NCBI GenBank assembly: GCA_002413835.1
Contig: DHXU01000006.1
Location: forward strand, 2,386 to 66,385
Direction of reading: 5' to 3'
Length of the DNA stretch: 64,000 bases
Source: Candidatus Saccharibacteria bacterium UBA5148
Lineage (GTDB): Bacteria > Patescibacteriota > Saccharimonadia > Saccharimonadales > UBA4665
Shown: positions 16,051-24,105 of the stretch, piece by piece
Layout of the letters: each line of letters begins with the position of its first letter
Numbering within the stretch: position 1 is the first letter of the stretch
Position numbers and translations under genes: made by a program
Notes under the pieces: generated by a model
Database searches by the model: none
The model's input: only the letters and a program-made list of their open reading frames with translations
What the model was told of the DNA's origin: nothing

Positions 16051-16719
16051 CTATGCTGGGTCTGGAGGCAAAATGATTAATTCCCAGCTTTTTTCGTCCT
16101 CAGGAAATGTGTCTCGTGAGATTTCTGGTAATGGTGAGTATTTGCCCTCGTTGACACCGAAACTTTTATTGATTCCAGACAGTCCCATCGGAGTATATAT
16201 TCCTCCCTCTATGTTGATGTTATTTCTGACTACGTATTGAGCTAAATCTGGCTTCTTACCCGGGTCAATACAGTCAAGTGCCAAAACGTGTTCACCTTTT
16301 TCGTGTTGTGTAATAAAGAGAATAAGGCAATTTTTTGCTGTTGCACTATTGATTAATTCTCGTAGCCGCATCTGACTCGGCGTTATGCCGGCGCCTGTCA
16401 TTGAAGCATAATCGGCAAGTTCCATTACAGGAACCACATCAGGCATGTATGTTTGAGGGCTAGAACCAAACATATTAAATTTTGCAGTTGCCGCTTTTTG
16501 AGTAGGACCTTGAGGTACAACCTCGAAGAATCCTTTTAGCAAAGTATGAATTGCTTTATCGTATACAGCGTCTGGATCATGATACATTTCATGAAACATA
16601 GTGTAATAGTAGCTAGGCAACTCTGACCGAGGTAGAAGTGAGTCTACCGAAAGAGGAACACAATAGCCAGATGGGTCGTCAATAGATTTCCTTTTTTCTC
16701 TCGCCGAGCGGATTGTCAT
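16051..16719 (-). CDS. hypothetical protein, cassette gene (222 aa)
   Basis: No family recognised. Starts MTIRSAREKRKSIDDPSGYC and is soluble, with a central MFHEMYHDPDAVYDKAIHTL helix and a C-terminal beta-rich part (NCLILFITQHEKGEHVLALD; WELIILPPDPA). HEMYH resembles a zinc-binding HExxH only superficially, as the spacing HEMYH does match HExxH; catalytic function is unproven. It is more AT-rich than its neighbours and is flanked by the two CCA-ending 16-nt-core repeats, so it looks like an inserted single-gene unit behind tRNA-Lys. The start was chosen by TATTGT 8 nt upstream. Confidence 0.55.
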   Translation of the reverse strand: MTIRSAREKRKSIDDPSGYCVPLSVDSLLPRSELPSYYYTMFHEMYHDPDAVYDKAIHTLLKGFFEVVPQGPTQKAATAKFNMFGSSPQTYMPDVVPVMELADYASMTGAGITPSQMRLRELINSATAKNCLILFITQHEKGEHVLALDCIDPGKKPDLAQYVVRNNINIEGGIYTPMGLSGINKSFGVNEGKYSPLPEISRDTFPEDEKSWELIILPPDPA

Positions 16720-16758
16720 AATAAATAACAATACCACAAAGGAGTACTATTGCAAGAC

Positions 16759-16805
16759 TGGAGGGTCACAGTAGACGCTATCGCAACCAAAATTAAGCGC
16801 TAGCC
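16759..16805 (-). repeat. CCA-ending junction repeat 1 of the tRNA-Lys array
   Basis: Minus-strand 47-nt segment ending gaccctcca, close to the tRNA-Lys end ggccctcca. The core 16772-16787 is identical to that at 15967-15982. Confidence 0.65.
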
Positions 16806-16817
16806 GCATAGGAGAGG

Positions 16818-17048
16818 CTAAGGTATCCAGGTCAGTGCTTCTATAACAATCACAAAAGCTTCAGGTGAAGCTGTAAGTAATATACCAATCATGATTAATA
16901 CGCCTGCTAGTAAAATCAAAGCTAACGGTGCGCTGTTCAATAGTAATATCCCAAGCCCCACTAACCCTATCACTAGAAAAACCGTCCCAGTAATTCTTAT
17001 GCGAAGATTTCGTCGAGACTTGATTGCTTCTGGTTTGCTACTTTTCAT
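16818..17048 (-). CDS. small two-helix membrane protein (76 aa)
   Basis: A basic N-terminus (MKSSKPEAIKSRRNLRIRIT) and two membrane helices (about 21-40 and 44-68), separated by a tight Asn/Ser/Pro turn. No family recognised. TACAAT lies 7 nt before the ATG at 17048 and no SD is present. It is the first unit after tRNA-Lys on the same strand, ending in a CCA-type junction, so it appears to be a cassette gene. Confidence 0.6.
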   Translation of the reverse strand: MKSSKPEAIKSRRNLRIRITGTVFLVIGLVGLGILLLNSAPLALILLAGVLIMIGILLTASPEAFVIVIEALTWIP

Positions 17049-17107
17049 GAAGCTTATTGTACCGAACAAAATTTCCCCGTAAAAGAGGAGTTTAAGTATA
17101 AACGTAT

Positions 17108-17184
17108 TGGAGGGCCAGCCGGGACTTGAACCCGGGACACCCTGCTTAAGAGGCAGGTGCTCTAACCAGCTGAGCTACTGGCCC
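17108..17184 (-). tRNA. tRNA-Lys (anticodon CTT)
   Basis: 77 nt cloverleaf on the minus strand: acceptor gggccag with ctggccc, anticodon loop ctcttaa (CTT), T-arm ccgggttcaagtcccgg, encoded CCA (ends ctcca). Confidence 0.97.
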
Positions 17185-17310
17185 AAAATCATAAAACGTA
17201 CAATAGTGCTGCCGTCGTCGGCAACAACTTTAGGCAATTTTAGCAAAATACCTCTGTAATTACAAGAATCCCAAGGCTGGCGGTACTAGCACGCAACCTT
17301 GGGATGAGCG

Positions 17311-18420
17311 TTATTGGGACAGCGGGTCGCTGAACGGCGTACTGCTGTTGCCGTCATTGCTCAAAAGATTGATTTCGGCGCATTGTATATTGGCGGCGCA
17401 TGTCGTTTTGTCGACGCATGTCGTGTCCATCGTAGTGCTGTTTTCGTAATAGCAATATGATTTGGAGCTTGTAGAGCTGGAAGGTGACGTCAGGTTGGTG
17501 TCTAATGTTTTGGCCTGGCCCATCGATAGTGCAAACAGTCCGATGTACAGCGCTACACCGACGACGCCTAATATCAGAAGCAGTGGGTTCATCCAGTGCA
17601 TCTTGCCAGTGCTGACGCCGAGTTTCTCGGCGGCTTTGAGCTCAGTGTAGCGGTTGATGTAGGCTGACTGTGATCCTACCAGGCTGAGCAGACCGCCACT
17701 GCCACCGACGACTAGCATTGAAGCAACCAGGGCTCCCATCATCTCTATGGTGTGACCTTTTGTCAGCTGCCAGCTTCGTTTGACAGCGGCACCGGCCGAC
17801 AGATGTTCATCGTAGACGATGAATGGGACGAGTGACAAACGGGCGCTTAGTATCATGCCGGGAACGATGAGCAGTATGAAGCCGACAATTTCCAGCAGGC
17901 CGGTCAGTATGTTAGCTAGTACAAACGATAGGAAGCCGTGCGAGGTGAGCGGCCCGATTGCCTGACGGCCAGAAATAGCATTATCCTTGTAGCTTTCGAG
18001 GTTCACAACAGTTATCGCCGCTAGCGTACGGGCGAGCACTAGTAGCATGGCGACCATGATAAGGACAATAACGATGATACCGACAACGCTGTTGTGTAGC
18101 ACGGCGGTGATGATTGCGCCCAGTATTCCGGCAACCAGGAAGATAAGGGTGCCGATAAGTCCGACGCTGAGTGATGACAGGGGATTGACGGTCAGAGCCT
18201 TGCCCAGGCCGTGTGACGTTGCGATGAAGGGGTTGGAAGAGTAGTGGAAACTCTGGCTAGAATTATAGACTGGACCTTCAGGACTCGCTGGGCTCTGCAC
18301 CGCCGCTACAGGTGAGTATATCGCGGTATCTGGCGTGCTGGGGGCGCTCGTCGGCGGAGCCGGTTGCTCCGAGTAGTTAGAAACGGGTTGATAGGGATTA
18401 TTGGGCTGTTCTGGTGACAT
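17311..18420 (-). CDS. polytopic membrane protein with disordered N-terminus
   Basis: 369 residues. Residues 1-85 are Pro/Ser/Gln-rich and disordered (MSPEQPNNPYQPVSNYSEQP). About six membrane helices follow, including IVGFILLIVPGMILSARLSL and VPFIVYDEHLSAGAAVKRSW, a pattern shared with the DUF7847/GPDP-membrane-domain-like families common in CPR genomes. The tail is Ser/Thr-rich with several cysteines. Role unknown. The start at 18420 follows an SD (aggaga). It is divergent from folD. Confidence 0.7.
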   Translation of the reverse strand: MSPEQPNNPYQPVSNYSEQPAPPTSAPSTPDTAIYSPVAAVQSPASPEGPVYNSSQSFHYSSNPFIATSHGLGKALTVNPLSSLSVGLIGTLIFLVAGILGAIITAVLHNSVVGIIVIVLIMVAMLLVLARTLAAITVVNLESYKDNAISGRQAIGPLTSHGFLSFVLANILTGLLEIVGFILLIVPGMILSARLSLVPFIVYDEHLSAGAAVKRSWQLTKGHTIEMMGALVASMLVVGGSGGLLSLVGSQSAYINRYTELKAAEKLGVSTGKMHWMNPLLLILGVVGVALYIGLFALSMGQAKTLDTNLTSPSSSTSSKSYCYYENSTTMDTTCVDKTTCAANIQCAEINLLSNDGNSSTPFSDPLSQ

Positions 18421-18535
18421 GATAGTTCTCCTGACTGCAGTATACATCAGACTACGCTTATGCTTAATAGCTTTAGTACGACCAGCCAAAACCATGGGCA
18501 GGCTTCGCGTTGTTCTATCTGTTACAATAGGGGCA

Positions 18536-19354
18536 ATGAAGATATTAGATGGCAGAGAACTGGCTGGATTTATCAAGGAGCGGCAGGCGAAGCAGGTCCG
18601 CGCCTTGCGCCAGGCTCACGAAATCGCGCCTAAGCTGGCAATTATCGTAACCGTCACGGACCACCCGGCGATAGATATCTATGTCCGCATGAAAACCAGA
18701 TACGGCGCCGATATACTGATAGAGGTCGAGACACACCGCGTGGCCCAGGCAGACGTCCCGAGCGTGTTGGCCGGACTTAACGCCGACCCGGCGGTTCACG
18801 GTATCATCGTGCAGTTGCCGCTGGAAGACCCCTTGCAGACTGACGAAATCGTCAATCTGGTGGCTCCGGCCAAAGATGTCGATGCCCTCGGCAAGGATGC
18901 AACCTTCGATCCGGCGACGCCGATGGCAATCTTGTGGTTATTGGCCGGCTATAACGTTGATTTCCGCGGCAAAAAGGTCGTCCTGGTCGGACGTGGCAAG
19001 CTGGTCGGTGCGCCGCTGGAGCGGATATTGCTGACTTCAGATGTCGATGTCGAGGTCGTAGACAGTAAAACTGCCGATATGAAGGCCGTCTGCTTGTCTG
19101 CAGACGTCATTGTCACGGCGGCTGGCAAACCAGGTCTGCTGACCTCCGACATGATCAAACAGGGCGCCGTAGTCGTTGATGCCGGTGTGGCAGGCGAGCA
19201 GGGGAAGACCGTCGGCGACCTGGACGCTGCCGTCTACGAACGAACCGATCTGACAATTACCCCGACCAAAGGCGGCGTCGGCCCGCTGACAATCTGCGCG
19301 CTCTTCGACAATGTCATCCGGGCTGCCCGGGAAACTATTCCTGAAGAACTATGA
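18536..19354 (+). CDS. folD: methylenetetrahydrofolate dehydrogenase/cyclohydrolase
   Basis: 272 residues, FolD length. It shows the catalytic region IYVRMKTRYGADILIE (Tyr and Lys of the cyclohydrolase site), GIIVQLPLEDPL, the Rossmann motif VVLVGRGKLVGAPLERIL and TPTKGGVGPLTICALFDNV. It interconverts methylene-, methenyl- and 10-formyl-THF with NADP in the cytoplasm. Two motifs differ from the usual GRSxxVGxP and PTPGGVGP (here GRGKLVGAP and PTKGGVGP), which may change cofactor binding. Start chosen by TACAAT 7 nt upstream. The stop overlaps the murI start (ATGA), so the two form an operon. Confidence 0.93.
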   Translation: MKILDGRELAGFIKERQAKQVRALRQAHEIAPKLAIIVTVTDHPAIDIYVRMKTRYGADILIEVETHRVAQADVPSVLAGLNADPAVHGIIVQLPLEDPLQTDEIVNLVAPAKDVDALGKDATFDPATPMAILWLLAGYNVDFRGKKVVLVGRGKLVGAPLERILLTSDVDVEVVDSKTADMKAVCLSADVIVTAAGKPGLLTSDMIKQGAVVVDAGVAGEQGKTVGDLDAAVYERTDLTITPTKGGVGPLTICALFDNVIRAARETIPEEL

Positions 19355-20013
19355 AAATCGGCGTTTTTGATTCAGGAGTCGGTGGTCTATCAGTTGCTAA
19401 TGCGATTGAAACAGCATTGCCGGAGCACGAAATTATCTATGTTACTGATGTCGAGCATGTGCCATATGGCACGAAGCCTGCTGTTGAGATCCTCGGTTAT
19501 GTGGAGCCGATACTTCGAGGCCTCGCAGGGCAGGGTTGCGAGATTATCGTTATCGCCTGCAATACCGTTTCGACGACCCTCATTACCGAGCTGCGGGCAG
19601 CGATTCCGGTACCACTCATCGCCATGGAGCCTATGGTCAAACCGGCAGCTGCTCTGACGAAATCCGGCGTGATAGCTGTCTGTGCCACACCGACGACCCT
19701 CCGCAGCGCCCGCTATGCCTGGCTCAAGGAAACGTATGCTTCCGGACTGAAGATTATTGAGCCTGACTGCTCGAACTGGTCCTATATGATTGAGCACAAA
19801 CAGATAGATGAGAAGCAAATTGAGACATCTGTCGAATCGGCAATAGCCGACGGAGCTGATGTCATCGTACTGGCTTGCACGCATTACCACTGGATAGAAA
19901 AAGAGATACAACAGATTGCTGCCCATCGTGCTCAGGTCATACAACCGGAGCAGGCGGTCATCGTTGAATTAAAGCGGCAGATTGACGCTCATTCGTCTAG
20001 CCAAGCGAGCTGA
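19351..20013 (+). CDS. murI: glutamate racemase
   Basis: 220 residues, shorter than the usual 250-280. FDSGVGGLSV at residues 5-14, the first catalytic cysteine in IACNTVSTT and the second in LACTHYHW are all present. It supplies D-Glu for peptidoglycan. It overlaps folD by 4 nt and is convergent with murD, the enzyme that uses D-Glu, 20 nt away. The missing length is at the C-terminus, after QVIQPEQAVI. Confidence 0.93.
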   Translation: MKIGVFDSGVGGLSVANAIETALPEHEIIYVTDVEHVPYGTKPAVEILGYVEPILRGLAGQGCEIIVIACNTVSTTLITELRAAIPVPLIAMEPMVKPAAALTKSGVIAVCATPTTLRSARYAWLKETYASGLKIIEPDCSNWSYMIEHKQIDEKQIETSVESAIADGADVIVLACTHYHWIEKEIQQIAAHRAQVIQPEQAVIVELKRQIDAHSSSQAS

Positions 20014-20033
20014 ATATTCCAAGCCACTAGAGG

Positions 20034-21329
20034 CTATAAGTCGGCAACAGACTGTTTGAACTGCTCGCCACGTTTTTTGTAGTTTGCAAACATATCGAAA
20101 CTGGCACAACCAGTCGATAACAACACGACATCGCCGGATTGAGCCGTGCTCCTGGCTATAGCAACAATCTCGTCCATCGTCGTGCCGCCGGCCACAAAAT
20201 CAGTAAAATGAGCAGCCTCAAGTGCAGTCTGAATGCGGGCAGCCTGGTCGCCTATAAGCAAGACCTTGCGGACATTGCCGGCCTTGACTGCACGGGACAG
20301 CTCGTCATAGCTGGCACCTTTGTCGGACCCACCCAGGATGATAACTTTCGGCTGCGTGAATGACTGCACGGCAACTATTGCCGTTTCCGGTGTCGTGCCG
20401 AACGAGTCATCATAGTAGGCAACACCGTCCAACTCCCGTACCAGCTCCAGCCGGTGCGGCAACCCGCTGAAGCTCGTCAGCACCGAGCGCAGTGCCGAGA
20501 CGCTATGAGTAATCTGCCAGGCAGCAGTGACGGCGGCGCAGGCATTCTGCCAGTTATGCTGACCGAGCAGCTTCAGCTCTTTGGTATGGCAGATAATCTG
20601 GCCGTTGATACTGATGCAACCGCCGTCGACAACTGCCCCGGGTGGTGCAAAATACGGTACTTTGGCGCCATTGCCGGCGCTGGCGATAGTTGTCGAATAT
20701 TCATTGTCATTATAATAAATCGCGATATCATCGAAGGTCTGCCAGACGAACAGCTGCTGCTTCCCAGTGACGTACTCTGCCATGTCGGTGTGCCAGTTGA
20801 GGTGCTCCGGTGCCACCATCAGACAGACAGCTATGCTCGGGGAATACTTCAGGTCTATCAGCTGGAAACTGGACAGTTCCAGGACAGCCCACGAATCAGC
20901 AGTCAGCTTCGGGATGAGATCGAGGGCCGGGACACCGATGTTGCCAGCCAGCTGGACATCTTTGCCGGCAGCTTCAAGCATCTTTGTTATCAGGGTGCTG
21001 GTCGTGCCCTTGCCCTTGGTCCCGGTGACGCCGATGATGTTTTTCATCGGTGACGCCTCGAAAAATGCGTTTACCTGTGTCGTGACTTTGCTCTTCACAA
21101 GACTCGGATTTTTTTCAAACAACAGATGGGGCGCCAGTCCGGCCGTGCGGACAATCAGGTCGAAACGATCGAGGTCGTCGAGATATGTGTCGCCGAGTAC
21201 GCTGGCAGCTCCGGCCGGGACAATTTTCGCCAGGTCCTGATCCAGGATCGTCACCTCATCGCCGCGGCCTGTGTAGTAGTCATACGACGACCGGCCCTCT
21301 ACATCATATCCAAGAATTGCTACCTTCAT
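20034..21329 (-). CDS. murD: UDP-N-acetylmuramoylalanine--D-glutamate ligase
   Basis: 431 residues. The Mur ligase P-loop GVTGTKGKGTT (about 100-110), NIGVPALD, LELSSFQL, APEHLNWH, the Asn/His-rich LLGQHNWQNACAA, LPHRLELV and DDSFGTTPET occur in the normal order. It adds D-Glu to UDP-MurNAc-L-Ala using ATP in the cytoplasm. Its start overlaps the stop of the upstream receiver protein by one nucleotide (TAATG), so they are co-transcribed. Convergent with murI. Confidence 0.95.
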   Translation of the reverse strand: MKVAILGYDVEGRSSYDYYTGRGDEVTILDQDLAKIVPAGAASVLGDTYLDDLDRFDLIVRTAGLAPHLLFEKNPSLVKSKVTTQVNAFFEASPMKNIIGVTGTKGKGTTSTLITKMLEAAGKDVQLAGNIGVPALDLIPKLTADSWAVLELSSFQLIDLKYSPSIAVCLMVAPEHLNWHTDMAEYVTGKQQLFVWQTFDDIAIYYNDNEYSTTIASAGNGAKVPYFAPPGAVVDGGCISINGQIICHTKELKLLGQHNWQNACAAVTAAWQITHSVSALRSVLTSFSGLPHRLELVRELDGVAYYDDSFGTTPETAIVAVQSFTQPKVIILGGSDKGASYDELSRAVKAGNVRKVLLIGDQAARIQTALEAAHFTDFVAGGTTMDEIVAIARSTAQSGDVVLLSTGCASFDMFANYKKRGEQFKQSVADL

Positions 21330-21718
21330 TATGCTGCGAGGATTTTCTTGACGAGCTCAGCAACCTGGCGCGGTGTCATGTCCGATTTTAAAACAACGGC
21401 GCTCACGTTGAGCGCCTTGATCGATTCCGGAATCTCCTGTTCACCCTTGTTGGTAAGGATGACAACTTTGATGTCCTTGCCCCACGGTAGCTTGCGCAGC
21501 TCGATAAGCATCTCGTCGCCCGTCATCTCGGGCATCATGATATCAAGCAGGATAATGTCCGGCCGCATCTTTTCAATCAGTTCCAGCCCGAGGCGGCCAT
21601 TCTCGGCGGTATTAACTTTATAATTCTCAGCCTCAAACTTAAAACGATACATTTGGGAAATCGCCTGGTCATCTTCGATGATTGCAATATTCGGTGTCTG
21701 AGTGCTCGGTGTAGTCAT
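21329..21718 (-). CDS. stand-alone response regulator receiver protein
   Basis: 129 residues, a single REC domain: acidic pair IEDD near residue 17, phospho-acceptor Asp in IILLDIMMPEM (about 60), Thr in VVILTNKGE and the conserved Lys in VVLKSD. There is no output domain, as in CheY/Spo0F-like proteins. It shares high similarity with the next receiver gene, suggesting duplication. Co-transcribed with murD by TAATG overlap. The partner kinase could be the orphan kinase at 24106; that is inference. Confidence 0.9.
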   Translation of the reverse strand: MTTPSTQTPNIAIIEDDQAISQMYRFKFEAENYKVNTAENGRLGLELIEKMRPDIILLDIMMPEMTGDEMLIELRKLPWGKDIKVVILTNKGEQEIPESIKALNVSAVVLKSDMTPRQVAELVKKILAA

Positions 21719-21765
21719 AACTATATTTTATACGAACTTCAACGGTAAGTACAACGAGGGGTTAT

Positions 21766-22149
21766 TTACCGGATGCCAAGTACTTCGCTGGCAACTTCTA
21801 CGATCTGCGCCGGCGTGTAGTGCACCTTCGTGACGTAGCGGTCGACGTGCAGGAACCGCAAAGAGTGTGGTGCTTCGCTCTTACTGATGTTAGTCAGAAT
21901 GATAACCCGGATGCTGCTCCCCCAATTCGTCGATCGCAGCCGTGCCAACATCTCATCGCCTCCCATGACAGGCATCCGCAGGTCAAGCAGAATAAGATCC
22001 GGCATTGTTGTCTGTGCCGCCTGCAATCCCAACTGTCCATTACTGGCGGTCGATACCACGAACTGCTCCTGCGTAAATTTCAGGGCGTAGAGAGTACGGA
22101 TGGGTTCATCATCCTCGACAATTAATATCTTTTTTCCGGTAACTATCAT
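21766..22149 (-). CDS. stand-alone response regulator receiver protein
   Basis: 127 residues, single REC domain: IVEDDEPIR, phospho-acceptor Asp in LILLDLRMPVMGGDEML, ILTN, and the Lys in RYVTKVHYTP. No output domain. It is a paralogue of the receiver at 21329-21718 and lies 47 nt upstream of it on the same strand, so the operon is probably receiver-receiver-murD. The start at 22149 fits the family N-terminus; the in-frame ATG at 22233 would add 28 unrelated residues. Confidence 0.9.
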   Translation of the reverse strand: MIVTGKKILIVEDDEPIRTLYALKFTQEQFVVSTASNGQLGLQAAQTTMPDLILLDLRMPVMGGDEMLARLRSTNWGSSIRVIILTNISKSEAPHSLRFLHVDRYVTKVHYTPAQIVEVASEVLGIR

Positions 22150-22216
22150 AGTCGTCTCTTGATATTTACCACATGATGTGCTATATTCCAAGGAGTAGCA
22201 GTACTTTGCCAGACGA

Positions 22217-22254
22217 AAAGGCGCGTTCACCATAAAGGGTAACGCGTCTTTTTT
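22217..22254 (+). terminator. hairpin with T-run
   Basis: aggcgcgtt pairs with aacgcgtct, followed by tttttt. It lies between the divergent receiver and GNAT genes; no plus-strand gene ends just before it, so it may act as a boundary or attenuator. Confidence 0.5.
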
Positions 22255-22368
22255 ATATCTGAATGTTTCCTATTTTGTGTGATACTTTGCTAAAACTACT
22301 TATTGCAATAATCGCAAATATATGATAGTATATAAATAATTATCAACTAGAGCCATTTATAAAACGAC

Positions 22369-23520
22369 ATGTCAGAATCTTTCAAAGACCATCCCGAAGC
22401 AGTAAATCAACGACTTGCACTCGAAGTCTTAGTAAATCCCAAGCCTGTCTTACTGCCGGAAGCTTATCAGGGTTTGTCTCACAGCGTGGGTGATACTGAA
22501 ATAGATACACTTCCAGAAGCATTTTCAGCCGAAAGTTCAGAAGGGGGTCCAGCTGAAACCTCAGCTCGTTTATTGGTCGTAGAGGCCTATGCCCGCGAGC
22601 CAGTAACGGCAATCGTACGCCCACATCCAGCAACTGAACGTCCAACTTTGACGTTAGTACCTGAAATCGGTGACATGGCGAAGAAGCACGAGAAAAGTCC
22701 TAAAATGTCGATACGTCCGGCTGTAGCTGAAGATATACCGGCAATGGTGGATGTTGATATGCGAGCATTTAAAAGCGTCTTCATGGATTATGATGACGAC
22801 TTGGCTACATACAAAGCTGAATTGACCACAAAATTTCAGGGTAGATTTGATAAGGTAGGCGGCGAATGGATGCCAATACTGGAGCGGGATGGGAAAATAG
22901 TCGGGTTCATGACTTGTTGCCCGACTAGCAAAAGTCCTGAGGAGTTCAAATCGTGGGAAGAAACTACCGATGACGGTACGCTCGAATCCACCTATGACCC
23001 TACGGGCAAAAATGTCTACGTAGTTACTTTGTCTGTACTGCCAGAAGGTACGGCTGGAAAAGACATGCTGTTTGCCAATCAGATTGGAAAAATGATTCGG
23101 GAAGGTTATGAAACTGGCTTTTTTGAAAGTCGCTTACCGGGCCTGCGTAGTTGGATGAAAAAGCAATGCAGTGATGCAGGTATGGATCTTGATACACTGA
23201 GCGATGAACAGCGCGATACATTAGCGGATACTTATTTTAACCTGCGAGACGTACATAATGGTAAAGAAGTCAGGCATGATAAGCTTATACGACTTTATGA
23301 AAGAGTTGGTTGTAAGATCCTAAAGCTGGTACCGGACGCCTACCAGGACAAACCATCCATGAATTATGGGGCAGTCTGCGTATATGACGGTGAAGAACTA
23401 TTCGATGGATCTGTCTTACCATTTCGTATTCCGGACAGACCTTTAACACGAAAAATTATTGGTGCGGCAATGCAAGCGGCAGCGCGGTTTCCAAAATTAA
23501 CGGCGAAACTGTTCAGCTAA
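22369..23520 (+). CDS. GNAT-like N-acetyltransferase with long N-terminal extension
   Basis: 383 residues. The first 105 are Glu/Pro-rich and without clear fold. From about 106 the GNAT start appears (MSIRPAVAEDIPAMVDVDMR), with VGGEWMPILERDGKIVGFMT as strands 2-4 and NVYVVTLSVLPEGTAGKDML as the acetyl-CoA-binding strand and loop. Substrate unknown. The region 22.3-25.4 kb is more AT-rich than its surroundings. TATAAA lies 5 nt before the ATG. The next gene follows after 16 nt, so a transcription unit is likely. Confidence 0.65.
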   Translation: MSESFKDHPEAVNQRLALEVLVNPKPVLLPEAYQGLSHSVGDTEIDTLPEAFSAESSEGGPAETSARLLVVEAYAREPVTAIVRPHPATERPTLTLVPEIGDMAKKHEKSPKMSIRPAVAEDIPAMVDVDMRAFKSVFMDYDDDLATYKAELTTKFQGRFDKVGGEWMPILERDGKIVGFMTCCPTSKSPEEFKSWEETTDDGTLESTYDPTGKNVYVVTLSVLPEGTAGKDMLFANQIGKMIREGYETGFFESRLPGLRSWMKKQCSDAGMDLDTLSDEQRDTLADTYFNLRDVHNGKEVRHDKLIRLYERVGCKILKLVPDAYQDKPSMNYGAVCVYDGEELFDGSVLPFRIPDRPLTRKIIGAAMQAAARFPKLTAKLFS

Positions 23521-23536
23521 AATCCTGGTCATTACT

Positions 23537-24076
23537 ATGAGTGTAATTGAACAACGTGGGCCATCGTGGTTTTCGAGATCACGGGAATGGATGCATCGAA
23601 ATCGTCTCAGGCTTGCGCTGGGTGGTATTGCCGTAAGCGCTGGTCTTACCTTCGCATCGGGCGGCACTCATGAGGTTATTGACACTGTCGTTGAACAAAT
23701 CCCGGCCGTAGGAATTGGGATGATTGCAATGGAAACTATGTGGATCGGCGGCGGAGCAATGATGGCTGCATCGGTCGGGGAACACATCAAGAATCCGTTA
23801 AAAATTAAATCTCGTCTACCTGAGATAGCTGCAAAAGCCAATGACAGTAAATTGTTTAAAGCGGGATTTATCGTCAATACTGTGGGCGCGGTAGGAGAAT
23901 TTGTAATTCCTGCGGCGGTAGTATGCATGAAATTACCTCCAGAAACTTGGGGTATATTAGGGCCCTCACTGGTTGATTTGGGTATTACTATCGGTGTGCG
24001 TAGGGCTACATTAAACGCCATCCACGAGTCACAGGATGTGGATCCCATACCTCCAGTTATTGACGAGTATTGCTAG
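23537..24076 (+). CDS. hypothetical membrane-associated protein (179 aa)
   Basis: A basic N-terminus (RSREWMHRNRLRLALG) is followed by hydrophobic, Gly-rich stretches (VGIGMIAMETMWIGGGAMMA; VVCMKLPPETWGILGPSLVD) that could be three or four membrane helices. No family recognised. It lies 16 nt after the GNAT gene and 29 nt before the histidine kinase gene, so the three may be one unit. Confidence 0.6.
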   Translation: MSVIEQRGPSWFSRSREWMHRNRLRLALGGIAVSAGLTFASGGTHEVIDTVVEQIPAVGIGMIAMETMWIGGGAMMAASVGEHIKNPLKIKSRLPEIAAKANDSKLFKAGFIVNTVGAVGEFVIPAAVVCMKLPPETWGILGPSLVDLGITIGVRRATLNAIHESQDVDPIPPVIDEYC

Positions 24077-24105
24077 TGTTTAAAAAAAACATTACCATGT
24101 AAGTA

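Noticed and set aside
16051..16719. Metalloprotease from HEMYH
   Set aside because: A single HExxH match without the third ligand or family similarity is not enough.
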